64,000 bases of DNA from Alkalibacterium sp. MB6. Lineage in GTDB: Bacteria; Bacillota; Bacilli; Lactobacillales; Carnobacteriaceae_A. This document shows positions 19,435 through 27,818 of the stretch, in pieces. The notes beneath the pieces were generated by a model. That model made no database searches and had not been told where the DNA came from. It saw only the letters and a program-made list of their open reading frames with translations. Location of the stretch: positions 25,370-89,369 of the forward strand of contig NZ_PREX01000007.1 of the NCBI RefSeq assembly GCF_009935905.1. Direction: 5' to 3'. The position numbers and the translations under genes are program-made. Within the stretch, counting starts at the first letter, position 1. Each line of letters starts with the position of its first letter.

Positions 19435-20373
19435 TCAAACTCTTTCTTCTTGTTTGTCTAAAAATGATCTCATCGCTTTATACGCTTGGTCAAGGGGTTC
19501 TGCGAATGGTGGATAAGTAATAAAGCCGTGAACACTATTTAATACGCGGTGAATAACCACTTCATTTCCAGCTTCCCCAAGAGCTTTCCCATATGCTTCT
19601 CCCTCATCTCTTAAAGGATCAAATTCGGCAGTAATAATTAAGGTATCCGGTTGATTAGTCAAGTCGGGAGCCATTAAGGGAGATATAAAGCGTTCTTTGC
19701 GCATCTCTTCATCCGGGACGTATAATTCCATATACTCTTGTATTTTTTTGATTGTCAAGCCATAGTCATGGCCGTTCGTTCGAATGGATTCAAAGGGCGA
19801 CGCTTCGGTATGATCCCAATAAGTCACCGGGTATAAAAGCACTTGTTTTTTTGGAAGCCTTCTATTTTCTTCTTTCATTCTTAACGAAACAGCTGCTGCC
19901 AAATTGGCTCCTGCAGAGTCTCCCATTAAAATCCATTCTCTTTCTTCATCCCCTTCAACAGGTGTCAGCAACACTTCCACTGCACGAAGGCAATCGTTTA
20001 AGCCAGCCGGATAAGGGTATTCAGGAGCGAGACGGTAATCAATGGAGTAAACAATTCTTCCCATCTGGTCCGCTAAATTACGGCATGCACGAGTATAGGT
20101 ATCAATGTCTCCTATGACCCACCCTCCACCGTGAATGTAAATAATAGACTCATCATAACGTTTTTCTTTTGGATAAAACATACGAACAGGAATTTCATGT
20201 TGTTGCTTTTGATTCTCATCCAATGCATATATTTTATTATCCAAATACCGGAAGACAGCTGGTGTCGTTTTAGATAAAATCTTTTGTACTCGGCGTATCC
20301 AGACATAATCCTCCTGGATATCAATTTTTGGCGAAGAGGCGATGCGTAATATAAATTTGAATAGTGGATTCAT
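19435..20373 (-). CDS. HSL-family alpha/beta hydrolase (esterase/lipase)
   Basis: A 312-residue esterase of the hormone-sensitive lipase group: oxyanion motif HGGGW (IYIHGGGWVIGD), nucleophile GDSAG (LMGDSAGANLAAA), acid in EFDPLRDEGEAY and the catalytic His in NSVHGFITYP. It is first in a three-gene operon with an acyltransferase and a zinc-ribbon membrane protein. Its promoter region carries the 52-base tandem repeat described separately, which may hold operators. Substrates of this family are short- to medium-chain acyl esters; the natural one is unknown. Confidence 0.88.
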   Translation of the reverse strand: MNPLFKFILRIASSPKIDIQEDYVWIRRVQKILSKTTPAVFRYLDNKIYALDENQKQQHEIPVRMFYPKEKRYDESIIYIHGGGWVIGDIDTYTRACRNLADQMGRIVYSIDYRLAPEYPYPAGLNDCLRAVEVLLTPVEGDEEREWILMGDSAGANLAAAVSLRMKEENRRLPKKQVLLYPVTYWDHTEASPFESIRTNGHDYGLTIKKIQEYMELYVPDEEMRKERFISPLMAPDLTNQPDTLIITAEFDPLRDEGEAYGKALGEAGNEVVIHRVLNSVHGFITYPPFAEPLDQAYKAMRSFLDKQEERV

Positions 20374-20528
20374 TCATTTTTCCCTCATTAATTTCAGACT
20401 TTTCTTAATTTTAGCATATTAGACAAGCCAGCGTGGAAGAAAGTACCTGCTTCTATTTATCTACTCTTTTCCTTTCACCTGATGAACACATTTTTCATAT
20501 AGCTGATTGATGAATTAATCGATTAGCT

Positions 20529-20660
20529 ATACTCAGATTATCTTTTTGTTTGAGTATATAGATAACTAGCCTATATCTCCATACTCAGACTGATTTTCTA
20601 TCTGAGTATATAGATAACTAGTCTATATCTCCATACTCAGACTATATTGATCAGTGAGTC
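20529..20660. repeat. Two 52-base tandem units plus partial third, upstream of the esterase operon
   Basis: Units 20529-20580 and 20581-20632 differ at only a handful of positions; a third copy begins at 20633 and fades after about 15-25 bases. Each unit holds an inverted pair ATACTCAGA/TTTGAGTAT-like and a central imperfect palindrome ATAGATAACTAGYCTATAT. The remainder of the 375-base gap (20374-20748) has no ORF. Position upstream of the operon starting at 20373 suggests operator copies; it could also be a strain-variable repeat. Confidence 0.85.
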
Positions 20661-20697
20661 TGTCTAATAGATTGAAAGCATGTGACTCTATAGAAAA

Positions 20698-20729
20698 AAG
20701 CCTTCAAAGATGGCAGTCTTTGAGGGCTT
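20698..20729 (-). terminator. Terminator of the MurNAc operon
   Basis: AAGCCTTCAAAGA and TCTTTGAGGGCTT arms (20698-20710, 20717-20729) followed by TTTTTT on the minus strand, directly after mupG. Confidence 0.85.
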
Positions 20730-20748
20730 CTCTATTTATATCGATTAA

Positions 20749-21783
20749 TTAAGGCTTTGCCGGTATGAATATAAACGGTTCTCCGTTTTTTAAATTATCT
20801 AGTAACGGCAAGTACTCTTTAGCTAATTGTCCAATGACGTTAACACGCTCGTCGGCCGGGTAATCGTGTCTCATGACTTGAACCTCGCCTGAATAACGTT
20901 TGTATCGTTCGTTATCCATCGTGATGGTTCCTCTCGGTCGGCTTGTCGTATCAGTTGGAGCAATGTGTTTTCCAGGCTGAGCGTACTGTCTGGACTCTTG
21001 TACACGAATCAATCCTTTTGGTGAATCAACTCGGACAGTAAACGGTTTGTTTAATAAGGTTTTGTTTGCTTCTGTAAAGTCTACGGGCAACCGAATGATG
21101 CCGTCATCTAAATAAGTTAGAATTAATTCAAGCTGGTATGGGGAGATCAGACTATCCCCCACAAATATTGAGTCCAACTTGTAAGTCTTCACTAAATCGA
21201 TAAATTGGGCATACGGTGCCACATAACGATGAGCCTCAAGCGTAGGAAGGCCTTCGTTGAGAGGTCCCCTCTTCATCTCATCTCCGGAGATAAAGGCAAG
21301 GGTTTGACCGCCCGCTTCTTTTACTTGTGTGTTCAATTGATTAAATAAGTCTGCATCGAGTCCTGTTTCAGGACGAGGATAGAAGTTATGCATGTATAAT
21401 GCGCCACATTGCTGAGGCATCTCTGACCCGATTGTTGATGCATTATATGTGACATCGATGTCTTCTAAATTTATTAAGTCCTTTTCCTGAAAGCCGAAAT
21501 CCAAACGCAGATTATCTATATGGAGCCGCTTGACCAAAGAGGCCAAAGACGGTTCATTAAATCGGTCTAATGTCAGTGGCGATACATCAGCAATGATATA
21601 AAATTCGTTACGGTGAAGCCACTGACACATCTCTTCTACTTCTTTAACGTAACTTTCCGTCACTTCTTCTCCAATATGAAGGGAGGTGAAGATTGGAATC
21701 TGCTGTCCTTTTAATGTGTCAAGCAGTCGGCGCTGCTGTTTGAACGCCGAAACGTAAACAGACAGGCCAAATGGTTTAGACAT
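20749..21783 (-). CDS. mupG: 6-phospho-N-acetylmuramidase (DUF871, MupG family)
   Basis: A 344-residue protein of the DUF871 family: N-terminal TIM-barrel-like half (LSVYVSAFKQQRRLLDTL onward) and a C-terminal cyclophilin-like half. The S. aureus member MupG hydrolyses MurNAc-6-P-GlcNAc after uptake, giving MurNAc-6-P for MurQ. Its start overlaps the end of the PTS gene by eight bases, and it is last in murR-murQ-murP-mupG, exactly the context of characterised MupG. Conserved acidic residues suitable for catalysis are present (e.g. LRLDFGF, IFVGDSLIS), though I cannot assign them firmly. Confidence 0.9.
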   Translation of the reverse strand: MSKPFGLSVYVSAFKQQRRLLDTLKGQQIPIFTSLHIGEEVTESYVKEVEEMCQWLHRNEFYIIADVSPLTLDRFNEPSLASLVKRLHIDNLRLDFGFQEKDLINLEDIDVTYNASTIGSEMPQQCGALYMHNFYPRPETGLDADLFNQLNTQVKEAGGQTLAFISGDEMKRGPLNEGLPTLEAHRYVAPYAQFIDLVKTYKLDSIFVGDSLISPYQLELILTYLDDGIIRLPVDFTEANKTLLNKPFTVRVDSPKGLIRVQESRQYAQPGKHIAPTDTTSRPRGTITMDNERYKRYSGEVQVMRHDYPADERVNVIGQLAKEYLPLLDNLKNGEPFIFIPAKP

Positions 21784-23203
21784 TTGCTAGATCACTCTCT
21801 CTAATAACTAATCGAGTAATCAAGAATCCAGCAATATAGGAAATGATTAATCCAATGGCGTAGTGAAGCATGCCTGATTGCATCAATGGAAGAGCGACCC
21901 AGCCGGATGGTCCCCATGCGTTAGCTGCAACGCCCATTAACATAACATACGCTCCACCGAATCCAGCTCCTAAACCAGCTGTAATAAATGGTTTACCTAA
22001 AGGCAATGTTACACCATAAATCAGTGGTTCACCAATTCCTAAAACACCTGCAGGGAGAGCTCCGGAAATAATACCTTTCATTCTTTCGTCGCCAGCTTTT
22101 TTAGCAATCATGTAAATCGCAATAGCAGCACCGACTTGTCCTGCACCAGCCATAGCCAATACTGGGAACAATGTTACGCCTCCAAATGCTTCAAGTTGGA
22201 TAGCATAGATCGGAATCAATCCATGGTGTAGACCCAACAGAACCATTGGTAAGAAGACGGCTGCTAAAATATAACCAGACAAGACACTGACAATTGTATT
22301 GTCTGAACCGATGATGTAGCTTAGGCCTGTAACCAACCAATCGGATAAGAATCCAGACAGCGGCATAATGACTAAAGCCATAATCAATACAGTAATAAGT
22401 AAAGTGATAACAGGCGTAACCATAATATCCAGGACATCTGGCATACGTTTACGAACGGCTTTTTCAATTTTTGCCAAAATCCATACCCCTATGATAACCC
22501 CGATAATTCCACCTTTACCGGTAGTTAAAATAGAATCCAACGGTTGTTCAGCGTCATACCAGCCAATCAAAGTGGATAATTCGACAAGTGGTGCAGCAAT
22601 GGATGCAGCCCCAATCATTCCACCTAGTGCTTCAGTCGCTCCAAAGACTTTAGCCGAATTAATCCCTGTGTAAATAGCAAAGTAACCTAAGAAACTGTTC
22701 CCGATCAAGGCAAAGACAATTCGCATACCTTCCCAGAAGTCCCCTGTTATCGTTTCTTGACCAATCATCGTACCGATTAAACTACTAAACCCTTGGAAGA
22801 TACCGGCAGCAATAATAGCTGGAATCATTGGAATGAAGATATTTGCAATCGTTTCTAAGGCTTTTTTACCTTTTCCTCTGTTTTGATTATCTTTCACTGC
22901 TTGCTTATTGTCTTGCCAGTTGCTATTCGTTGTAGCATCTGAGTCTTGTGGCACTTTGTATTCGCTCATCATGATGTCCGCTAACTTTTTAGCTTTTCCT
23001 GGTCCAACAACAATTTGTAAGGTTTCAGCGTCGACAACACCCATAACGCCTTCAAGATTTTTTAGGGCTTCTTGATCCACTTGGCTGTCATCTTTAATAC
23101 GAATACGCAAACGTGTCATACAGTTTGTAGCGGAATTAATATTATTAACGCCGCCGACGTGGTCAACTATTTCTTTAATTAATGTATCATTATCTTTTGG
23201 CAT
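21776..23203 (-). CDS. murP: PTS MurNAc-specific EIIBC component
   Basis: A 475-residue PTS permease. The N-terminal EIIB domain (residues 1-85) has the phospho-acceptor Cys in NCMTRLRIR; a hydrophilic linker (about 85-115) leads to the EIIC domain with about ten membrane helices. The GIGEPLIYGVTLPL segment is the usual EIIC glucose-superfamily signature. No EIIA domain is fused, so phosphate must come from another EIIA of the cell. It imports and phosphorylates MurNAc or, given MupG downstream, MurNAc-GlcNAc. Good ribosome binding site AAAGGAAG. Confidence 0.92.
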   Translation of the reverse strand: MPKDNDTLIKEIVDHVGGVNNINSATNCMTRLRIRIKDDSQVDQEALKNLEGVMGVVDAETLQIVVGPGKAKKLADIMMSEYKVPQDSDATTNSNWQDNKQAVKDNQNRGKGKKALETIANIFIPMIPAIIAAGIFQGFSSLIGTMIGQETITGDFWEGMRIVFALIGNSFLGYFAIYTGINSAKVFGATEALGGMIGAASIAAPLVELSTLIGWYDAEQPLDSILTTGKGGIIGVIIGVWILAKIEKAVRKRMPDVLDIMVTPVITLLITVLIMALVIMPLSGFLSDWLVTGLSYIIGSDNTIVSVLSGYILAAVFLPMVLLGLHHGLIPIYAIQLEAFGGVTLFPVLAMAGAGQVGAAIAIYMIAKKAGDERMKGIISGALPAGVLGIGEPLIYGVTLPLGKPFITAGLGAGFGGAYVMLMGVAANAWGPSGWVALPLMQSGMLHYAIGLIISYIAGFLITRLVIRESDLANV

Positions 23204-23242
23204 GTACGATTCTTCCTTTCTTATTTTAACCCACTCTTATTT

Positions 23243-24142
23243 TTAAAGCGCCTTTCTAATGTGCCCTTCAGACTCTTGTAGTTTGTTAACGGCAGTCTCT
23301 TTATCCGTATTTAATAAAATCATAATAATGGCGACTTTGACTTCTCCGTTACTTTCTTTAAGTGTCTGTCTAGCTGTTTCTTGATCTGCACCGGTTGCTT
23401 TCATGACAATGCTTTCGGCACGTGCCACTAGCTTCTCGTTAGTTTGTTGAACGTCGACCATCAGGTTTTGGTATACTTTTCCGATACCAACCATAGATAA
23501 TGTAGACAACATGTTCAGAATCATTTTTTGTGTTGATCCCGCTTTCAAACGAGTTGAACCCGTTAACACTTCCGGACCAGGTGCTGCTTCAATGGCAATT
23601 GATGCCACCGCTCCAATTTCACTGTTTTTGTTACAAGCAATCGCGACTGTTGGTGCACCCACTTCATTTGCGTATTCAAGTGCGCCAATGACATACGGTG
23701 TTCGACCACTTGCGGCCAGTCCGACAACAACGTCTTTGTCAGATAATTGGATGTTTTCCAAGTCTTTCTGTCCCATCTCCACACTGTCTTCTGATCCTTC
23801 AATGGCTTCAGTAAAGGCTCTTTCCCCACCAGCAATTAATGCCACAACTTGCTCTTTTGGAGTGCCAAAAGTTGGAGGACACTCGGCTGCATCCAGTACA
23901 CCTAAACGCCCGCTCGTTCCGGCTCCGGTGTAAACAATTCTCCCTCCTTTTTTTAGTTGTTTAATGATAACGTGGATGGCTTCTTCAATTTCAGGAATCA
24001 CCTCCTCAATTGCTTCAGCTACTTTCTTATCCTCGTTATTCATAACTGTTAAGGCTTCTTTCACACTCATTTCGTCCAAATTCATTGTATTTGGATTTTG
24101 TTGTTCTGTTCCCATTTTGGTTAAGTCGACCAAAACGCTCAC
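23243..24142 (-). CDS. murQ: N-acetylmuramic acid 6-phosphate etherase
   Basis: A 299-residue SIS-domain lyase that cleaves the D-lactyl ether of MurNAc-6-P to give GlcNAc-6-P and lactate. The family pattern is clear: YTGAGTSGRLGVLDAAECPP, then IEGSEDS, then GLAASGRTPYVIGAL, then TGSTRLKAGSTQK. The C-terminal 50 residues form the small UBA-like helical domain. The nominal GTG start overlaps the murR stop (GTGA), but GAAGGAG abuts it, so the TTG at 24133 or ATG at 24115 may be the true start. Second gene of the operon. Confidence 0.95.
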   Translation of the reverse strand: MSVLVDLTKMGTEQQNPNTMNLDEMSVKEALTVMNNEDKKVAEAIEEVIPEIEEAIHVIIKQLKKGGRIVYTGAGTSGRLGVLDAAECPPTFGTPKEQVVALIAGGERAFTEAIEGSEDSVEMGQKDLENIQLSDKDVVVGLAASGRTPYVIGALEYANEVGAPTVAIACNKNSEIGAVASIAIEAAPGPEVLTGSTRLKAGSTQKMILNMLSTLSMVGIGKVYQNLMVDVQQTNEKLVARAESIVMKATGADQETARQTLKESNGEVKVAIIMILLNTDKETAVNKLQESEGHIRKAL

Positions 24143-24981
24143 TCCTTCTTGATTTGTGTCTTCTCCAGCAATTCATATGACTCATCGTACATCGTATTCA
24201 CGTAACCGGAATATAAAATATCGATGATATTCAACTGGGCAATACGGGACGACATGGCACCACTTCTGAAACTAAACTCATTTGACGCGACATACAAAGA
24301 GTAATCCGCCAATCGATTAATCGGTGAGTCGGTTACCTTTGTAATGGAAATAATCGTTGCACCATTTGCTTTAGCTGCCTGTGCACACGTTATCATTTCT
24401 TCAGTCTGACCTGAATAGGAAATCACCAAGGCCACATCCCGCTCGCTCATATTTCTGGCATGTAAGAGTTGCGTATGCCAGTCTTCGCTCACGTGTGACA
24501 TCTTATTAATGCGCGTAAACTTTAGTTGCGCATCTTTTGCCACGATCAGTGACGCGCCCATGCCAAATATAACCAATCGATCACAGTCATATATTGTTTT
24601 CACACAGGCTTTAATGACTTCATAGTCCAATAGCTTTTCTGTTTCTTCCAAAGAGAGGATGTTTTTATGAGTCACTTTTGCGACAATGTCTTCAATGTCA
24701 TCCGATCGGCTCAAATCTGATATAGACGCTTCCTTGTAATTTGTACGAATAGCCTGCTCGTAAATCAATTCTTTTGTGAAATCCTTGTAACCCGTGTAGC
24801 CATTTTTCTTGCACAAACGGATAATAGACGACGGTGACGTGAATGTTTTTTCTGCTAATTTATAAATAGTCAACTGACTCGTCTCTTCAGGATTCCTTAG
24901 AATATAGTTAATAATAGCTTTTTCTGTCGGGCTGGCATCTTTTTCATACTCTTTCAATTTAATTGTTGCTATAGCCATCAT
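24139..24981 (-). CDS. murR: MurR/RpiR-family transcriptional regulator
   Basis: A 280-residue regulator with an N-terminal HTH_6 domain (AEKTFTSPSSIIRLCKKNGY) and a C-terminal SIS sugar-phosphate-binding domain (LVIFGMGASLIVAKDAQLKF, LVISYSGQTEEMI). It leads the murR-murQ-murP-mupG operon and is predicted to control it, with MurNAc-6-P as the likely effector by analogy with E. coli MurR. The ATG at 24981 follows AAGGAG by five bases; a TTG three bases upstream is an alternative. Confidence 0.9.
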   Translation of the reverse strand: MMAIATIKLKEYEKDASPTEKAIINYILRNPEETSQLTIYKLAEKTFTSPSSIIRLCKKNGYTGYKDFTKELIYEQAIRTNYKEASISDLSRSDDIEDIVAKVTHKNILSLEETEKLLDYEVIKACVKTIYDCDRLVIFGMGASLIVAKDAQLKFTRINKMSHVSEDWHTQLLHARNMSERDVALVISYSGQTEEMITCAQAAKANGATIISITKVTDSPINRLADYSLYVASNEFSFRSGAMSSRIAQLNIIDILYSGYVNTMYDESYELLEKTQIKKE

Positions 24982-25002
24982 CAAAACTCCTTCTTCATCT
25001 TT

Positions 25003-25045
25003 ATCATATCACTATAAAACTTAGCGTCAATAAACCGCTTTCTAT
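25003..25045 (-). promoter_or_regulatory. Promoter of the mur operon with a cre-like site
   Basis: On the minus strand, TTGACG (25030-25025) and TATGAT (25008-25003) are spaced by 16 bases just upstream of murR. An 18-base CcpA-site match (25028-25045; core GAAAGCGGTTTA) overlaps the -35 box, matching the WWTGNAARCGNWWWCAWW consensus at most core positions but not in the right-hand CA. This fits carbon catabolite repression of amino-sugar uptake. Confidence 0.6.
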
Positions 25046-25198
25046 ATGGAACATTGTACCACATTGTGGTTGTTTAGACCTTATTATTTGCGATTTTGTG
25101 AAACTAACGTAGCGCTTTAATTCGTTCGTCGCTTGTTTAAAAGGGGTAAGTTGGGTACGATAAGAATAACAAAAAAATGCTTTTAAAGGAGGCTAATG

Positions 25199-25690
25199 AT
25201 GAGAACAGCACAAGACTGGATTGACCACTTAAACTTGGAGCCACATCCAGAAGGCGGGTACTATAAGCAAACAGAGGTATCGCCCCTAACGCATGAGGCT
25301 AGTGGGAAAGTTTTACCTTTATATACCTCTATTTATTTTTTACTCACACCTGACTCTCCTTCTCATTTTCACCGGTTAACGTCTGACGAGATGTGGTTTT
25401 TCCATGCCGGAAGCCCGCTGACAGTTCACTCTCTCACACCAAGTGGGAACTATGAAGCAATTAAATTGGGCCTTGATTTTTCAGCCGGCCAACACGTGCA
25501 CCATACCGTTTCAGCAGGAACTATTTTTGGCTCAACGGTCGAACAAGATTACGCCTTGGTCAGTTGCACTGTCGTTCCTGGTTTTGATTTTTCAGAATTT
25601 GAACTGTTTACTAAACAAGACTTACTTCATTCTTATCCGGAGCACGAATCCATTATCGATCAGTTGGCTTATGACACGTTGCCAGACTAA
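25199..25690 (+). CDS. Cupin-fold DUF985 protein
   Basis: A 163-residue single-domain cupin of the DUF985 group, recognised by the N-terminal block LNLEPHPEGGYYKQTEVS and the core SIYFLLTPDSPSHFHRL, with the FHAGSPLTVH strand and a later GQHVHHTVSAG block. Some relatives bind small metabolites or resemble epimerases, but no function is established. Two adjacent ATG codons (25196 and 25199) follow AAAGGAGG; the second has the more usual spacing. The gene runs divergently from murR across a 215-base region. Confidence 0.88.
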   Translation: MRTAQDWIDHLNLEPHPEGGYYKQTEVSPLTHEASGKVLPLYTSIYFLLTPDSPSHFHRLTSDEMWFFHAGSPLTVHSLTPSGNYEAIKLGLDFSAGQHVHHTVSAGTIFGSTVEQDYALVSCTVVPGFDFSEFELFTKQDLLHSYPEHESIIDQLAYDTLPD

Positions 25691-25699
25691 AATAGACGT

Positions 25700-25740
25700 A
25701 AAAGAGCAAGTGACAGGGGGCCCCCAGCATTTGCTCTTTT
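25700..25740. terminator. Bidirectional terminator
   Basis: AAAAGAGCAA and TTGCTCTTTT arms (25700-25709, 25731-25740) enclose a GGGGGCCCCC palindrome; it overlaps the stop codon of the convergent hydrolase. Confidence 0.88.
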
Positions 25741-26594
25741 TAAATAAAGCCTTCAATTATGTCATTCACTCGGTCCGCTTCTTCCAAATGAACCCAGTGA
25801 GTCGCCTGTTCGAAAAAGACGAGGCGCCCTTCTTCTATATACCGACTGCTTATATGAGCAAGGTCTTGCCCTAAAAATTGATCCTTTGCTCCCCATATGA
25901 AAAGCATGGGAATAGTGACTTGTTTTGGTAAATCCGAATGCGCCATAGCTTTTACGTTGGCACGGTACCAATTTATCATGGCTGTCATGGCCCCTGGTTT
26001 TGACCAGGCTTCACGGTAGTGTTTTAAATCTTCTTTTGTAAAAGCTCCCGGTTGACTGGTGGCTTCGAGCATTTCTGTACCCATTTTCCAGTTGTTTTGG
26101 CTAATGAGCCTTTCCGGTAAGCCTCTTACTTGGAAAAATGCCGCATAAGAACTTCTGATGAGTTGAGTCGGGTGTTTCACCAGTTGCTTTTGCATCGCCG
26201 CTTCGTGAGGTGCATTTAATATAACCACTTTATCTATTAATTGTGGGTATTCTCTAGCCATGCGCCAAGTCACGATGCCGCCCCAGTCATGGCCGATAAT
26301 GGTGACACGTTTGTGAGGTGATTGTTCGATTAAGCCGGCAATGTCTTTCGTTAATTGACTTATATGGTAATCCTTAATCCTTTTTGGTTTATCACTTAAG
26401 TTATAACCGCGTTGATCGGGTGCCCAAACTCGGTACCCTCTTTCTGCAAAATAAGCCATCTGTTTATGCCAGCCATACCAAAACTCAGGAAAGCCGTGCA
26501 AAAACAGGAGTAACTTCCCCTCCTTAGGACCTTGCTGAGCCACATGAAGGGTAATGCCATTGGTTTTTACATAATGGTGTTCGACAGCGTGCAT
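25740..26594 (-). CDS. Alpha/beta hydrolase, epoxide hydrolase-like
   Basis: A 284-residue hydrolase with the epoxide-hydrolase/haloalkane-dehalogenase layout: HGFPEFWYGW (oxyanion HGxP), GHDWGG with Asp as the nucleophile, a cap domain, a Tyr-bearing cap segment (MINWYRANV), the acid in WGAKDQFLG and His in ATHWVHLEEAD. Asp instead of Ser at the elbow supports epoxide hydrolase or dehalogenase chemistry rather than an esterase. An earlier start at 26627 is possible, but AGGAGAG lies nine bases before the ATG at 26594. Monocistronic. Confidence 0.87.
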   Translation of the reverse strand: MHAVEHHYVKTNGITLHVAQQGPKEGKLLLFLHGFPEFWYGWHKQMAYFAERGYRVWAPDQRGYNLSDKPKRIKDYHISQLTKDIAGLIEQSPHKRVTIIGHDWGGIVTWRMAREYPQLIDKVVILNAPHEAAMQKQLVKHPTQLIRSSYAAFFQVRGLPERLISQNNWKMGTEMLEATSQPGAFTKEDLKHYREAWSKPGAMTAMINWYRANVKAMAHSDLPKQVTIPMLFIWGAKDQFLGQDLAHISSRYIEEGRLVFFEQATHWVHLEEADRVNDIIEGFI

Positions 26595-26730
26595 AGTTGC
26601 CCTCTCCTTTTGCTTTTCATCTTGCATTTATCATAGCACTCTCATTTTAAACCATTAAGGGATATGGCTTGCATCGGCTAAAGGAACGGCCTATAATCAT
26701 CAGATACTTTAGGAATAGGAGAGATTGATT

Positions 26731-27006
26731 ATGAAATCTGTGATGCCTCGCTTTGTTTACTTGTTAAGTGTCCCTGTCTTATTTGTTCTTTATATCGGCC
26801 TATTTATTAGTGCTATTATCGCGGTCGTGTTTGGGTTCTTAAGAGCATTCGGTTTCGAAGGGATTGATATGAGCCTCTTTCCTCAAACAAGTCTTCCCGT
26901 CGTTTTAAGTATCCCCGTGTCATTTCTAACCGGCTTTTTATTGGTTATGGTGGCCCTTTACATCAAACGGGTAATGAACCTGTCTCTTGTAAGATTACGA
27001 GAGTGA
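26731..27006 (+). CDS. Small membrane protein, unknown
   Basis: A 91-residue protein with two long hydrophobic stretches (residues about 8-36 and 54-78) and a basic C-terminal tail (KRVMNLSLVRLRE), so two membrane helices with the tail in the cytoplasm. TTG at 26725 is in frame, but AGGAGAG precedes the ATG at 26731. A strong terminator follows. I do not recognise the family. Confidence 0.7.
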   Translation: MKSVMPRFVYLLSVPVLFVLYIGLFISAIIAVVFGFLRAFGFEGIDMSLFPQTSLPVVLSIPVSFLTGFLLVMVALYIKRVMNLSLVRLRE

Positions 27007-27033
27007 GCGGGCTCTAGTATCTAAAATCAAACA

Positions 27034-27078
27034 AAAAGCATGCGGTTTGCGCTTAACCTATGCGCATCGCATGCTTTT
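27034..27078. terminator. Bidirectional terminator
   Basis: AAAAGCATGCG and CGCATGCTTTT arms (27034-27044, 27068-27078), with a smaller GCGC pairing inside, between convergent genes. Confidence 0.88.
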
Positions 27079-27093
27079 CATACTTATTGAAGC

Positions 27094-27795
27094 TTAAAAG
27101 TCATCCCGTGCTTGTCTAAAGCCGATGAAGTCTTCAAGAGTCTCCGCTCTTAAAAAGAGATTGATTTCTTTTTCTTTTCCGATGTTTGATGGTAAGGTTG
27201 GTTGGTTTTCAATAAGTCTCTCATCCGCTTCTTTCAACGCTTCTTCTAAAATGGCATTGGACGGTTCAATTTCATTCGCGAATCTGAGGTTAGTTTGCGT
27301 GTATTCATGAGCCGCGTAAACTAATACTTTGTCATCTAGCGCTTTGTATTTTTGCAATGCATCAAATTGTGCTTGGTAATCTCCTGTGAAAACTCGACCG
27401 CATCCACCAGAGAACAAGGCATCGCCGCAAAACAGAGCCTCACCCATAAGGTAGCTAATATGACCATGAGTGTGTCCTGCTGTTAATAATACCTCAAACT
27501 GCTCTCCTAACAAATCGAACGTGTCCCCATCTTCTACAAGATGATTCGCAACGTCTTCTGTTTCTTTTGGCCCATAAACCGGCGTTCCAGGGAACTCTGA
27601 CACTATTTTTTTCACCCCACCTGTGTGGTCATGGTGATTATGAGTTAAAATGATAGCTTCCAGAGTTAATGCATTGTCTTTCAGATCCTGAAGCACACCG
27701 TCTGCTTCACCTGGGTCGACGACAATGACTCGTGATTCTTTTTCAATTAACCAAATGTAGTTATCTGACAATGCTTTTATTGGACGAATAGTCAT
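27094..27795 (-). CDS. gloB: Hydroxyacylglutathione hydrolase (glyoxalase II) family
   Basis: A 233-residue metallo-beta-lactamase-fold enzyme with all GloB hallmarks: DNYIWLIE at the start, the metal site THNHHDHTGG, TAGHTHGHISYL, FCGDALFSGGCGR, HEYTQTNLRFA and the C-terminal NLFLRAETLEDF helix domain. GloB hydrolyses S-lactoylglutathione to lactate in methylglyoxal detoxification. AAGGAG lies seven bases before the ATG at 27795, which is preferred over the upstream ATG at 27813. It implies a low-molecular-weight thiol, glutathione or another, in this organism; a GloA-like VOC protein is encoded at 49024. Confidence 0.9.
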   Translation of the reverse strand: MTIRPIKALSDNYIWLIEKESRVIVVDPGEADGVLQDLKDNALTLEAIILTHNHHDHTGGVKKIVSEFPGTPVYGPKETEDVANHLVEDGDTFDLLGEQFEVLLTAGHTHGHISYLMGEALFCGDALFSGGCGRVFTGDYQAQFDALQKYKALDDKVLVYAAHEYTQTNLRFANEIEPSNAILEEALKEADERLIENQPTLPSNIGKEKEINLFLRAETLEDFIGFRQARDDF

Positions 27796-27818
27796 ACGAT
27801 CACTCCTTATCACTTTTA

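Noticed and set aside
25095..25120. Second cre-like match (AAAGCGCTACG, minus strand) near the DUF985 gene
   Set aside because: Only half of the consensus matches; the site at 25028-25045 is better and well placed.
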